Origin: Clostridium sp. M62/1
GTDB taxonomy: Bacteria > Bacillota > Clostridia > Lachnospirales > Lachnospiraceae
DNA: 64,000 nucleotides
Direction: 5' to 3'
NCBI RefSeq assembly: GCF_020736365.1
Contig: NZ_CP085988.1
Location: forward strand, 1,742,001 to 1,806,000
In this document: in pieces, positions 42,605 through 51,828 of the stretch
Numbering within the stretch: the first letter of the stretch is position 1
How the letters are laid out: each line of letters starts with the position of its first letter
Translations under genes and position numbers: made by a program
Notes under the pieces: model-generated
What the model was told of the DNA's origin: nothing
Database searches by the model: none
Seen by the model: only the letters and a program-made list of their open reading frames with translations

Positions 42605-42834
42605 CCCGAATCTCAAATCTAAATTTTTATGCAGAGAGGGTTTAGAGACGATAAAAGCTATAACAGTGGATGGCTTCTTGGCTGCTCTATTTGACCCAAC
42701 CATGAGAGCGTAAAAATTTGAATAGGAGGTTTGAGGCAAGCCTATGCCAGGCACGAAAGTGTCTGGTATGGGCTTGTTGTCGTGTTTGTCTTTAGCGTTG
42801 ATGAAATCAGAGCTGGTTTCATGAGCAGTGAAGG
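42560..42834 (+). repeat. Structured repeat unit, copy B
   Basis: About 275 bp, same layout as copy A. The closing stem pairs 42621-42632 with 42708-42719 (12 pairs). The hairpin 42738-42775 has 17 consecutive pairs (three G-U) and a GAAA tetraloop. Conserved TTGTCGTGTTT starts at 42777. The short hairpin ATGAAATC/GGTTTCAT precedes ATGAGCAGTGAAGG. It ends 35 bp before rmlA, so it would lie in the leader of the rhamnose genes. Confidence 0.7.
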
Positions 42835-42869
42835 TAAGCCAGGACAAAAATATGACGAGGAGAAACAAA

Positions 42870-43766
42870 ATGAAAGGGATCATACTCGCCGGAGGCTCCG
42901 GCACAAGATTATATCCATTGACGAAGGTTATTTCCAAACAGCTCTTGCCTGTTTATGACAAACCAATGATCTACTATCCGATGTCCGTTCTGATGAATGC
43001 AGGCATCCGGGAAATTCTGATTATCTCTACTCCACAGGACACGCCCCGTTTCGAGGACTTGTTGGGTGACGGCCATCAGTTTGGCGTCAACCTCACCTAT
43101 GCGGTTCAGCCTTCTCCGGACGGTCTTGCCCAGGCTTTTATTATCGGAGCAGATTTCATTGGGAACGAGCCTGTGGCGATGGTCTTGGGCGATAACGTCT
43201 TTGCCGGACACGGCCTGAAGAAAAGATTGAGAGCGGCTGTTGCCAATGCAGAATCCGGTAAGGGTGCAACGGTGTTTGGGTACTATGTGGACGATCCCGA
43301 ACGATTCGGCATCGTAGAGTTTGATAAGAACGGCAAGGCCGTCAGTATCGAGGAAAAGCCGGAACATCCAAAGAGCAATTACTGCGTGATTGGCCTTTAC
43401 TTCTATGACAATCAGGTCGTGGACTATGCCAAGAGCCTGAAACCTTCCGCACGCGGTGAACTGGAAATTACCGACCTCAACTGGATATACCTAGAAGCTG
43501 GAAAACTGAATGTAGAACTGTTGGGCCAGGGCTTTACTTGGCTGGATACCGGCACCCATGAGAGCCTGGTAGACGCAACCAATTTTGTCAAGACGATGGA
43601 GCAGCACCAGCATCGTAAGATCGCCTGCCTGGAAGAAATTGCGTATCTGAACGGCTGGATTACCAAAGAGGAGGTTCTGGCCGTCTATGAGGTATTGAAG
43701 AAAAATCAGTATGGCCAGTATTTGAAAGATGTCTTGGACGGCAAATACCTGGATGTGCTGCACTGA
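42870..43766 (+). CDS. rmlA: Glucose-1-phosphate thymidylyltransferase
   Basis: A 298-residue protein with [35 protein letters not shown], the RmlA signature (nucleotide loop, catalytic Lys and sugar site), and GDNVFAGHG and [11 protein letters not shown] further on. It makes dTDP-glucose, the first step to dTDP-L-rhamnose. The frame opens upstream at 42828, but the ATG at 42870 gives the family N-terminus and follows GAGGAG. It is followed by rmlB, rmlD and rmlC in that order. GC content is higher than in the later glycosyltransferase genes. Confidence 0.97.
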   Translation: MKGIILAGGSGTRLYPLTKVISKQLLPVYDKPMIYYPMSVLMNAGIREILIISTPQDTPRFEDLLGDGHQFGVNLTYAVQPSPDGLAQAFIIGADFIGNEPVAMVLGDNVFAGHGLKKRLRAAVANAESGKGATVFGYYVDDPERFGIVEFDKNGKAVSIEEKPEHPKSNYCVIGLYFYDNQVVDYAKSLKPSARGELEITDLNWIYLEAGKLNVELLGQGFTWLDTGTHESLVDATNFVKTMEQHQHRKIACLEEIAYLNGWITKEEVLAVYEVLKKNQYGQYLKDVLDGKYLDVLH

Positions 43767-43790
43767 AATAGATAGAGGAGAAAAGAGAGT

Positions 43791-44864
43791 ATGAAGAAGT
43801 ATTTGATCACTGGCTGTGCCGGTTTTATTGGTTCCAACTTTGTTTATTATATGCTGAAAAAATATCAGGACATTCTGCTGGTCAATCTGGACAAGCTGAC
43901 CTATGCCGGAAGCCTTGAAAATCTGAAAGGCGTTGAGGGAGACCCACGCCATGTCTTTGTGCAGGGCGATATTTGCGATAAAGACCTGGTCGCCAGTCTG
44001 TTTGAAAAATATGACTTTGATTATGTAATCAACTTTGCTGCGGAGAGCCATGTAGATCGCAGCATTGCCAACCCGGAAATCTTTGTCCAGACCAATGTGA
44101 TGGGGACGATCAATCTTCTTCAGCGGGCGAAGGAAGCCTGGTATAACCCGGAGACAAAAGCCTGGAAAGAAGGCAAGAAGTACCTTCAGGTTTCTACCGA
44201 TGAGGTTTACGGCGCGCTGGGTACAGAAGGCTATTTTACTGAGACCACTCCGCTGTCTCCCCACAGCCCCTATTCTTCCTCCAAAGCCAGCGCGGACCAC
44301 TTTGTGCAGGCGTTCCATGACACCTATGGTATGCCGGTGAATATCACCCGTTGCTCCAACAACTACGGTCCTTACCAGTTCCCGGAGAAGCTGATTCCCC
44401 TGATGATTAACAATGTCAAGCATCACAAGCAGCTCTCTGTGTACGGTGACGGTATGCAGATCCGTGACTGGCTGTATGTGGAGGATCACTGCAAGGCCAT
44501 CGACATGGTGGCAAACGATGGCAAGATCGGCGAGGTCTATAACGTGGGCGGACACAACGAACGCCCCAACATCTTCATCGTTAAGACCATTATCCAGCAG
44601 CTTCATGACCGCCTGAAGGATGAGGGCATCTCTGAAGACCTGATTAAGCATGTGGAGGATCGTCTGGGTCATGACCGCCGTTATGGCATCGACCCTACTA
44701 AGATTAAGAATGACCTTGGGTGGTATCCAGAGACTCCATTTGAGAAGGGCATTGTCCTGACCATCGACTGGTATCTGGAGCATGAGGACTGGATGAACAA
44801 TGTGACCAGCGGCAATTACCAGAAATACTACGAGGCAATGTATAAAGCAAAAGTGGAAATCTAA
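43791..44864 (+). CDS. rmlB: dTDP-glucose 4,6-dehydratase
   Basis: A 357-residue short-chain-type dehydratase. GCAGFIGSNFVYYML binds NAD; the catalytic Ser/Thr, Asp-Glu and Y-x3-K are in VSTDEVYGALG and HSPYSSSKASADHF (the YSSSK motif). It converts dTDP-glucose to dTDP-4-keto-6-deoxyglucose. It is the second gene of the rhamnose set, preceded by AGAGGAG. Confidence 0.97.
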   Translation: MKKYLITGCAGFIGSNFVYYMLKKYQDILLVNLDKLTYAGSLENLKGVEGDPRHVFVQGDICDKDLVASLFEKYDFDYVINFAAESHVDRSIANPEIFVQTNVMGTINLLQRAKEAWYNPETKAWKEGKKYLQVSTDEVYGALGTEGYFTETTPLSPHSPYSSSKASADHFVQAFHDTYGMPVNITRCSNNYGPYQFPEKLIPLMINNVKHHKQLSVYGDGMQIRDWLYVEDHCKAIDMVANDGKIGEVYNVGGHNERPNIFIVKTIIQQLHDRLKDEGISEDLIKHVEDRLGHDRRYGIDPTKIKNDLGWYPETPFEKGIVLTIDWYLEHEDWMNNVTSGNYQKYYEAMYKAKVEI

Positions 44865-44885
44865 AGGGTTGAGGTTGTGGGAAGG

Positions 44886-45800
44886 ATGAAGTTTTTTGTA
44901 ACTGGCGTCAATGGTCAACTTGGCCATGACGTGATGAATGAATTGAATAAAAGAGGTCATGAAGGTGTTGGTTCCGACATTGCAGGGTCTTATGCCGGTA
45001 TTGCTGACGGATCGGCTGTAACCAGCATGCCCTATGTCGGCCTCGACATTACTGACAAAGAAGCCGTGCTGAAGGTTATTTCTGAGATTAAGCCGGACGC
45101 CGTCATCCACTGCGCAGCGTGGACAGCAGTGGACATGGCAGAAGACGACGACAAGGTGGAGAAGGTTCGTGCCGTCAATGCAGGTGGAACTCAGAATATT
45201 GCAGAGGCCTGTAAAGCCATCGACTGCAAAATGCTCTATTTGTCCACAGATTATGTGTTTGATGTGCAGGGAACGGAGCCTTGGCAGCCGGACTGTAAGG
45301 ACTATAAGCCGTTGAACGTCTACGGTCAGACCAAGCTGGAAGGCGAGCTGGCGGTGGCGAACACACTGGAGAAGTACTTCATCGTTCGTATTGCATGGGT
45401 GTTCGGTCTGAATGGCAAGAACTTCATCAAGACGATGATCAATGTGGGTAAGACCCATGATGAGGTCCGGGTGGTTAACGACCAGATTGGCACGCCGACC
45501 TATTGCTTTGATCTGGCGCGGCTTCTGGTGGATATGTGCGAGACAGAGAAGTACGGCTACTATCACGCTACGAATGAGGGCGGTTATATTAGCTGGTATG
45601 ACTTCTGCTGTGAGTTTTACAAGCAGTATGGCTTGAAAACGAAGGTAACACCTGTGACTACTGCGGAGTATGGCCTGAGCAAAGCCGCCCGGCCATTCAA
45701 CAGCCGACTGGACAAGAGCAAACTGGTGGAGAATGGCTTCCAACCGCTGCCCACATGGCAGGATTCAGTAAGCCGTTACCTGAAGGAAGCACAGCTGTAA
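44886..45800 (+). CDS. rmlD: dTDP-4-dehydrorhamnose reductase
   Basis: A 304-residue reductase with GVNGQLGHDVMNEL (NADPH loop, residues ~8-21), the STDYVFDVQG segment and the catalytic YGQTKLEGE motif. It makes dTDP-L-rhamnose in the last step. ATG 44886 is preferred to the GTG at 44877. A decayed copy of its 3' end lies at 47668, so the rhamnose genes were once arranged differently. Confidence 0.96.
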   Translation: MKFFVTGVNGQLGHDVMNELNKRGHEGVGSDIAGSYAGIADGSAVTSMPYVGLDITDKEAVLKVISEIKPDAVIHCAAWTAVDMAEDDDKVEKVRAVNAGGTQNIAEACKAIDCKMLYLSTDYVFDVQGTEPWQPDCKDYKPLNVYGQTKLEGELAVANTLEKYFIVRIAWVFGLNGKNFIKTMINVGKTHDEVRVVNDQIGTPTYCFDLARLLVDMCETEKYGYYHATNEGGYISWYDFCCEFYKQYGLKTKVTPVTTAEYGLSKAARPFNSRLDKSKLVENGFQPLPTWQDSVSRYLKEAQL

Positions 45801-45828
45801 ACGATAGAAAGATTTGGAGATAAAGACA

Positions 45829-46434
45829 ATGGGACAGATAAGTGTTGAAAAGAACGTAGGTGGCATCGAGGGGCTGTGTGTGATTACTCCGGCTGTCCAC
45901 GGCGATGCTCGTGGTTATTTCATGGAGACCTATAGCCAGAGGGATATGGAAGAGAACGGAATCAACATCAATTTCGTTCAGGACAACCAGTCCATGAGTG
46001 TGAAAGGTGTGCTCCGTGGACTTCACTTCCAGAAGAACTTTCCGCAGACCAAGCTGGTTCGGGTGATTAAGGGCTCTGTATTCGATGTGGCGGTTGACCT
46101 GCGCTCCGGCAGCGAGACCTACGGAAAATGGTACGGCATCGAGCTGACCGAAGATAATAAGAAGCAGTTCCTCATTCCCAGGGGGTTCGCACACGGATTC
46201 CTTGTGCTGAGTGATACCGCAGAGTTCTGCTATAAGTGCGATGATTTCTACCATGCAAGCGATGAGGGCGGTCTTGCTTGGAACGACCCAGAGATTTGTA
46301 TTGTGTGGCCGAAGGTTGAAGGGACGTATCAAGGCACAGCAAGTGCTGAAGGGTATAGCGTAGACGGAGTGGCACTCAATCTAAGCGATAAAGATCAGAA
46401 GTGGCTTGGATTGAAGGACACATTCAAGTTTTGA
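45829..46434 (+). CDS. rmlC: dTDP-4-dehydrorhamnose 3,5-epimerase
   Basis: A 201-residue cupin-fold epimerase. DNQSMSVKGVLRGLHFQ (~60-76) has the catalytic histidine, and RVIKGSVFDVAVDLRSGS, PRGFAHGFLVLSD and KCDDFYHASDEGG follow in order. It performs the middle step of rhamnose synthesis. TTTGGAG lies upstream of ATG 45829, so the TTG at 45814 is not the start. Confidence 0.96.
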   Translation: MGQISVEKNVGGIEGLCVITPAVHGDARGYFMETYSQRDMEENGININFVQDNQSMSVKGVLRGLHFQKNFPQTKLVRVIKGSVFDVAVDLRSGSETYGKWYGIELTEDNKKQFLIPRGFAHGFLVLSDTAEFCYKCDDFYHASDEGGLAWNDPEICIVWPKVEGTYQGTASAEGYSVDGVALNLSDKDQKWLGLKDTFKF

Positions 46435-46452
46435 GAACATAGGGGTAGAAAA

Positions 46453-47661
46453 ATGCATCGGGAAAACGAAGTACAACATGTATTTCTGGTAGGCGCTAAA
46501 AGCTTAGGAGCCTATGGAGGTTATGAGACATTTGTAAACAAACTAACCGAATATCATCAGAATGATTGTAGAATCAAATATCATGTGGCATGCAAAGCTA
46601 ATGGACAGGGCGCAATGATTCCGGCAAAGATAGATGGCGCTGTTATTACATCTCCGACTACTTTTACATACCACAATTCAGAATGTTTTCAGATAAACAT
46701 TCCAGAGAGACTTGGCCCCGCGCAGGCAATTTATTATGACTGTAGCGCGATGACAGAGTCAGTGAAAATCATTAAGGCCCAGAAAATCAATAATCCAATT
46801 GTGTATGTTATGACATGTCGGATTGGTCCATTCTTTGGAAAGTATGTAAATGCTATCCATAAGCTTGGTGGAAAGGTTTATTTGAATCCTGATGGGCACG
46901 AGTGGAAGCGAGCTAAATGGAGCAGACCAGTAAGAGCATACTGGAAAAAGAGCGAGGAGTTGATGGTAAAACAGAGTGATCTGATTATCTGTGACTCTAT
47001 AAATATCGAAAAATATATTAAGAAAAGATATGGTGTGACGAATACTACATACATTGCATATGGCGCTGAGACAAGAAAATCTGTTGGCGCGGATGAAAGA
47101 TATGCCAAGTGGCTGAAAGAAAAGGGTCTTAGTGACGGATGCTTTTATTTGGTCGTTGGACGATTCATCCCCGAAAATAACTATGAGACGATGATCTGCG
47201 AGTTTATGAAGAGCAACACTACAAAGGACTTAGCTATTATCACAAACTCGGATGAGAAGTTCTTAGAAGAGCTTGATAAGAAACTGGGCTTTCAGAAGGA
47301 TAAAAGAATCAAATTCGTAGGTACTGTGTATGACCAGGAATTACTGATGAAAATTAGAGAGCAGGCATATGCCTACTTACATGGCCATGAAGTTGGAGGT
47401 ACAAATCCAAGCCTTATTGAAGCTTTGGGAAGCACGGAATTGAATCTTTTGTTGAATGTTGGCTTTAATCAAGAGGTTGGTTTGGAGTCGGCTCTTTATT
47501 GGACAAAAGAAGATGGCAATTTGGCTCAACTAATTGATAAGGCTGATGCTATGAAAGCTGAAGATAGATTGGCATTGGGGGCTAAAGCAAAAGAAAGAGT
47601 TAGAACCGCATACAGTTGGAAGCTCATTTGTGACAGATATGCGGAAGAGTTTTTGAGATGA
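46453..47661 (+). CDS. DUF1972-family rhamnosyltransferase-type glycosyltransferase
   Basis: A 402-residue GT4-like enzyme of the Cps2T/DUF1972 kind. The N-terminal domain (FLVGAKSLGAYGGYETFVNKL) has the same start as the three broken copies upstream, and the donor-binding part includes LVVGRFIPENNYE and HGHEVGGTNPSLIEALG. Enzymes of this family often add rhamnose to a GlcNAc- or glucose-primed lipid, which fits its place right after the rhamnose genes. It is the only intact copy in the window. Confidence 0.92.
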   Translation: MHRENEVQHVFLVGAKSLGAYGGYETFVNKLTEYHQNDCRIKYHVACKANGQGAMIPAKIDGAVITSPTTFTYHNSECFQINIPERLGPAQAIYYDCSAMTESVKIIKAQKINNPIVYVMTCRIGPFFGKYVNAIHKLGGKVYLNPDGHEWKRAKWSRPVRAYWKKSEELMVKQSDLIICDSINIEKYIKKRYGVTNTTYIAYGAETRKSVGADERYAKWLKEKGLSDGCFYLVVGRFIPENNYETMICEFMKSNTTKDLAIITNSDEKFLEELDKKLGFQKDKRIKFVGTVYDQELLMKIREQAYAYLHGHEVGGTNPSLIEALGSTELNLLLNVGFNQEVGLESALYWTKEDGNLAQLIDKADAMKAEDRLALGAKAKERVRTAYSWKLICDRYAEEFLR

Positions 47662-47667
47662 GTGGAT

Positions 47668-47843
47668 GGTTTTGAGCCGAAGGTAACAACTGTACATACA
47701 GAAGAGTATGGAATAAGCAAAGCCAAAAGAACTGTGAACAGTAGACTGGATAGAAGCAAGTTGGTTGAAATGGGATTTTGGTCGCTTCCTTCTTAGCAGG
47801 ATGTAGTATTACGAAAAACAGATATAGCGAAACTGTAGATTTA
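47668..47843 (+). pseudogene. Decayed 3' end of a second rmlD
   Basis: Translating from 47668 gives KVTTVHTEEYGISKAKRTVNS and RLDRSKLVEMGFWSLPS, which aligns with the C-terminus of the intact rmlD, then TAG at 47794-47796 where rmlD has a Trp codon. Matching continues weakly to about 47843. The rest of that gene is absent. Confidence 0.8.
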
Positions 47844-47893
47844 GGTGCTGACTTAAAATATTCTTTTTACCAGATTTGAAGGAGGATTTTTAT

Positions 47894-48730
47894 ATGCAAG
47901 AAATGACTAATCAAGAGATGCAAGCGGTAGAACTTGATGTATTGAGGGTATTAGCGCGGATATGCGAAGAGCAGCATCTGGATTACTTTCTTATCTACGG
48001 AACATTATTAGGAGCTGCACGCCATAAAGGTTTTATCCCTTGGGATGATGATCTTGATATTATGATGAAGCGTGCTGATTATGATAAGCTTCTGAAATAT
48101 TTGATGGATCATGAAAGTGAGCTTTTACCGTATAAGTTGTTCTGTAAGTATAATAATCCAGAATACCCATTTATGATTGCAAGATTTTGTGATACCCGTT
48201 ACAAGTATGTTGCAAATAATGAGAAGGACTGCGGCATGGGCATTTTTGTGGATATCTATCCTTTGGATGGCGCTGGTCGCACATGGAAGGAAGTTCAGAG
48301 AAAGGGTAACTATTATAGATTCCTCTCTTCTATGTGTTTTCTCGCATCAAGAGAACACTTTTTTGTTGCACACGAGGAGTATTCATCAAAGAAGAGTATC
48401 AAACAGACGATAGTAAAGTATCCTTTGTATTTGATTGCTAAAACTACAGGCGTGCGTTTTTGGTTCAAGCGTCTCGAAGCGTTGAAAGAGAAGCATAAAT
48501 ACAGCGAATGTGATTATGTTGGGCCAACCACTTGGCAGAGTGATTATAAGCGCGATGTGATGAAAAAAGAGTGGGTTGACGAAACTGTATTGATTGAATT
48601 TGAAGGGGAACAGTTCAGAGCACCAAAAGAGTATAAAAAAATACTTAAGCATAAATATGGTAATTATATGGAGATGCCTCCTGTAGAGAAGAGAGTAGCT
48701 ACACATGATTACAAGGCGTATAGAAAATAA
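47894..48730 (+). CDS. LicD-family phosphotransferase
   Basis: A 278-residue LicD protein. The hallmark GTLLGAARHKGFIPWDDDLDI (residues ~36-56) is intact with its aspartates. LicD proteins transfer phosphocholine or other phospho-substituents to surface glycans. ATG 47894 has AAGGAGG upstream; the earlier frame start is a TTG. From here the base composition becomes clearly AT-rich. It is followed by a HAD phosphatase and two nucleotidyltransferase-like genes that may supply its donor. Confidence 0.93.
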   Translation: MQEMTNQEMQAVELDVLRVLARICEEQHLDYFLIYGTLLGAARHKGFIPWDDDLDIMMKRADYDKLLKYLMDHESELLPYKLFCKYNNPEYPFMIARFCDTRYKYVANNEKDCGMGIFVDIYPLDGAGRTWKEVQRKGNYYRFLSSMCFLASREHFFVAHEEYSSKKSIKQTIVKYPLYLIAKTTGVRFWFKRLEALKEKHKYSECDYVGPTTWQSDYKRDVMKKEWVDETVLIEFEGEQFRAPKEYKKILKHKYGNYMEMPPVEKRVATHDYKAYRK

Positions 48731-48743
48731 GAGGTTAAAGAAA

Positions 48744-49382
48744 ATGAGCAAGATCAAGGCGGTAATTTTTGATATGGATGGAGTGCTGATTGATGCAAAG
48801 GAATGGCATTATGAAGCACTCAATAAAGCACTGTCCTTATTCGGATATGAGATCAGTAGATATGACCATCTGATTACTTATGATGGACTTCCGACTAAGA
48901 AAAAATTGGAAATGTTGTCTATGGAGAGAGGACTTCCTGAAAGACTTCATCCGTATATCAACATGCTAAAGCAGAAGTATACAATTGAACGAGTATATAT
49001 GGACTGTCATCCTATTTTTACTCATCAGTATGCATTGTCTAAATTAAAAGCGGAAGGTTATCATCTTGCTTGCGCATCTAATTCAATCAGAAATTCAATT
49101 CAGCTGATGATGGAGCAGAGCGATTTGTTGCAGTATTTGGATTTCTTTTTGAGTAATCAGGATGTTGTAAAGTCAAAACCGGATCCTGAGATTTATATAA
49201 AATCTATTGAGAAGCTTGGACTCACTCCAGAAGAGTGCGTTGTATGTGAAGATAACAAGAATGGCATTATGGCAGCCAAGGCCGCTGGCGCACATGTATT
49301 GGAAATTTCCACTGTGTACGATGTAAATTACGATAATATCAAGAACTTTATTCATAGTATCGAAGCAAAAGAGGTAAAGTAA
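48744..49382 (+). CDS. HAD hydrolase of the beta-phosphoglucomutase type
   Basis: A 212-residue HAD with FDMDGVLIDAKEWHYE (residues ~9-24), CASNS (~113-117), KSKPDPEIY and CEDNKNGIMAAKAAG, the motif order of beta-phosphoglucomutase-like phosphatases. It may prepare a sugar or alditol phosphate for the neighbouring cytidylyl- or nucleotidyltransferases. It lies 13 bp after licD and abuts the next gene by one base. Confidence 0.9.
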   Translation: MSKIKAVIFDMDGVLIDAKEWHYEALNKALSLFGYEISRYDHLITYDGLPTKKKLEMLSMERGLPERLHPYINMLKQKYTIERVYMDCHPIFTHQYALSKLKAEGYHLACASNSIRNSIQLMMEQSDLLQYLDFFLSNQDVVKSKPDPEIYIKSIEKLGLTPEECVVCEDNKNGIMAAKAAGAHVLEISTVYDVNYDNIKNFIHSIEAKEVK

Positions 49383-49383
49383 T

Positions 49384-50124
49384 ATGAAAGTGATTATTCC
49401 TATCGTTGGAAACGATTCTTTAGAAAACAATACTGATTATATGCTGAGCCTTTATGAGATTGAAAGAAAAACGATTTTTCAGTACTGCTATGATTTCTTG
49501 AAGCCGATAAAGGATGCTGAATTTATTGTCGTTCTCAGAAAAGCGGATGTTAAAAGATATCATTTTGATCAGATAGTAAAGCTGTTGATTCCTGATGCAA
49601 AAATTGTAATAGCTGAAGGAAATACGAAGGGTTCGGTCTGCAGTTGCTTGCTTGCAATTGACTATATCAAGGATGATGAGCCGTTGGTTATTTCAAGTAG
49701 CAATCAGCTGTTTCTTGCAAATACAAATGAAGTTGTAAATGAATTTATTGAGAAAGATTATGATGGAGGGATTGTCACATTCGAAGATATTCATCCTAAG
49801 TTCTCATTTGTTAAACTGGATAAGGAAGGATTGGTTATTGAGGCCGCTGAAAAAAGACCTATTAGTAAGCATGCTACTGCAGGATTCTATTATTTCAAAA
49901 AAGGATCTGACTTCATTGAAAGTGCCATTTCTATGTTGTCAAAGGATGCATCTGTAAATGGACTGTTTTACCTTTGCCCTGTATATAATGAAATGATTTT
50001 GAAGCAGAAAAGAATTGGAGTTTATCCTATTGAAAGAGAAGATTATTTCCTGCTGAAGACCGAAGGCGGTATTGAGGCATATAAACAGTATCTTAAAGAA
50101 CAGAGAGGAAAGAAAAATGATTAA
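49384..50124 (+). CDS. Nucleotidyltransferase-like protein with degenerate signature
   Basis: A 246-residue protein with the overall shape of a sugar nucleotidyltransferase (VVLRKADVKRYHFDQIVK, LVISSSNQLFL, YYFKKGSDF), related in length and layout to the gene directly after it. But the N-terminal loop reads IPIVGNDSLENN, lacking the G-x-G-x-R nucleotide-binding consensus. It may be inactive, regulatory, or bind a different substrate. It overlaps the next gene by eight bases, so the two probably act as a pair. Confidence 0.75.
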   Translation: MKVIIPIVGNDSLENNTDYMLSLYEIERKTIFQYCYDFLKPIKDAEFIVVLRKADVKRYHFDQIVKLLIPDAKIVIAEGNTKGSVCSCLLAIDYIKDDEPLVISSSNQLFLANTNEVVNEFIEKDYDGGIVTFEDIHPKFSFVKLDKEGLVIEAAEKRPISKHATAGFYYFKKGSDFIESAISMLSKDASVNGLFYLCPVYNEMILKQKRIGVYPIEREDYFLLKTEGGIEAYKQYLKEQRGKKND

Positions 50125-50854
50125 TATAGTTATACCGATGGCTGGCCGTGGAAGCAGATTTGTAAATGCCGGATACAAGAAGCCGAAACCGTTAATTGAT
50201 GTGAAAGGTCATTATATGATTGAGTGGGTAGTAAAGAACCTGACTCCTGCATGTGAGCACAGATTTATATTCTTGTGTTTACAAGAGCATATTGATCAAT
50301 TTGGCCTTCCGGAGTACTTAGAAAAAATAGCTCCTGGTTGTGTTGTTATTCCAGTGAATCAGGTGACTGAAGGAGCAGCATGCACTGTATTACTTTCAGA
50401 AGAGTATATCAATAATGATGATGAACTTATGATTGCAAATTCTGATCAGTATGTAGACTGTGATATTAATGAGTACATTAATGCTCAGGGAGATAATGAC
50501 GGTCTCATTATGACAATGTATGCAGATGACGATAAATGGTCATTTATTGCTTTCGATGATCAGAAACTTGTAACAATGGTTAGGGAGAAAGAAGTAATCT
50601 CTAATGAGGCTACAGTAGGCATTTATAACTTTAAGCATGGAAAAGATTTTGTACGTTATGCGCACAAGATGATCGACTTGGATCTGCGAGTAAAGGGCGA
50701 ATTCTATGTGGCTCCTGTCTACAATATGCTAATTGATGACGCTAAGAAGATTGTTTTTCATAATATTGGTAGTGTTGGCGCAGGAATGTACGGATTAGGT
50801 GTACCGGAAGATTTGAAAGCATTCTTGGCGCATCCAATTTCTGAGAAGTTTTGA
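50117..50854 (+). CDS. Nucleotidyltransferase (NDP-sugar or CDP-alcohol type)
   Basis: A 245-residue protein with an intact signature IPMAGRGSRFVNAGYKKPKPLIDV (residues ~5-28) and a NSDQYVDCD metal segment (~113-121). It resembles small LicC-like and glycosyl-1-phosphate nucleotidyltransferases. Next to LicD it could make CDP-choline or a related CDP-alcohol; that is inferred from context. The start at 50117 overlaps the previous stop. Confidence 0.82.
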   Translation: MINIVIPMAGRGSRFVNAGYKKPKPLIDVKGHYMIEWVVKNLTPACEHRFIFLCLQEHIDQFGLPEYLEKIAPGCVVIPVNQVTEGAACTVLLSEEYINNDDELMIANSDQYVDCDINEYINAQGDNDGLIMTMYADDDKWSFIAFDDQKLVTMVREKEVISNEATVGIYNFKHGKDFVRYAHKMIDLDLRVKGEFYVAPVYNMLIDDAKKIVFHNIGSVGAGMYGLGVPEDLKAFLAHPISEKF

Positions 50855-50875
50855 TTTGACTAGGAGAAAAGCACC

Positions 50876-51817
50876 ATGGGGCTGAAACAAATATTTGAAA
50901 AACAGGGTGGTATGAAACTGCTTAAGCAGTATTGGCGAGGTGGTGCTTTTTTCACTGCTGTAGGCGAATTTGTTTTGCTTGGAAAAAGCAGAACGGCATT
51001 AGAAATCCTTAGATTATCAACACAGCTTAAGACAAAACAAAAACTTTATAAGAGATACCATCGGGTTTTAGATGAGTTTGAAAAAAACTACGACAACAAT
51101 GCATCACATGAGGTATCGAACAAGGTATGGATATGTTGGTTCCAAGGAATTGATCAGGCTCCGGCACTTGTACAGAAATGCTATCAGTCAGTGAAGGAAA
51201 ATATGGCTGATAAGGATGTTGTGTTGCTTACAACAGAGAATATGTTTGACTATATTCAATTCCCGCCGTTTATTGTTGAAAAGTGGAAAGCTGATATCAT
51301 TACACATACGCATATGACAGATCTTATGCGATTAGAACTTCTTATTCGTTATGGTGGGTTGTGGCTTGATGCTACTGTTTTTTGCAGCGACAGTAGTATT
51401 CCATCCTATTTTTATCAATCAGATTTGTTTATGTATCAATGCCTGAAGCCGGGACGTGATGGGCACGCAAACTATATTTCTTCGTGGTTAATGTCTGCGA
51501 AAACGAATAGCAAGGTGTTAATGGCGGTGAGAGACCTGTGTTATGCATACTGGAAAGAGAACAACAGCATGTGGGATTACTTCTTGTTGCATGACTTTAT
51601 CGCAATCGTTTTGGACAGATTCCAAGAGGATGCACGAGCCATCGTTCCAAGAGATAATGCAACTCCACATATATTGCTGCTTAGATTGTTTGACAAGTTT
51701 GATGAAGAAACCTGGAATACAATTAAAGCCCAAACACAGTTTCATAAGTTGACGTACAAATTTACGGAAGAACAAAAACGAATGAAAGGCACGTACTATG
51801 ATGTGCTGTTTCGATAA
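50876..51817 (+). CDS. Capsular polysaccharide glycosyltransferase (GT32-like)
   Basis: 313 residues. VWICWFQGIDQAP (~84-96) and the DXD-type segment in LIRYGGLWLDATVFC (~158-172) match the capsular polysaccharide synthesis glycosyltransferase family. It transfers a sugar to the growing repeat unit at the membrane. TAGGAGAAAAGCACC precedes it. AT-rich like its neighbours. Confidence 0.87.
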   Translation: MGLKQIFEKQGGMKLLKQYWRGGAFFTAVGEFVLLGKSRTALEILRLSTQLKTKQKLYKRYHRVLDEFEKNYDNNASHEVSNKVWICWFQGIDQAPALVQKCYQSVKENMADKDVVLLTTENMFDYIQFPPFIVEKWKADIITHTHMTDLMRLELLIRYGGLWLDATVFCSDSSIPSYFYQSDLFMYQCLKPGRDGHANYISSWLMSAKTNSKVLMAVRDLCYAYWKENNSMWDYFLLHDFIAIVLDRFQEDARAIVPRDNATPHILLLRLFDKFDEETWNTIKAQTQFHKLTYKFTEEQKRMKGTYYDVLFR

Positions 51818-51828
51818 GGATAATGACT

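Noticed and set aside
43491..45743. A 750-codon minus-strand open frame opposite rmlA-rmlB-rmlD
   Set aside because: It is a shadow of the codon bias in the rml genes on the plus strand. It has no ribosome site and no recognisable domain.
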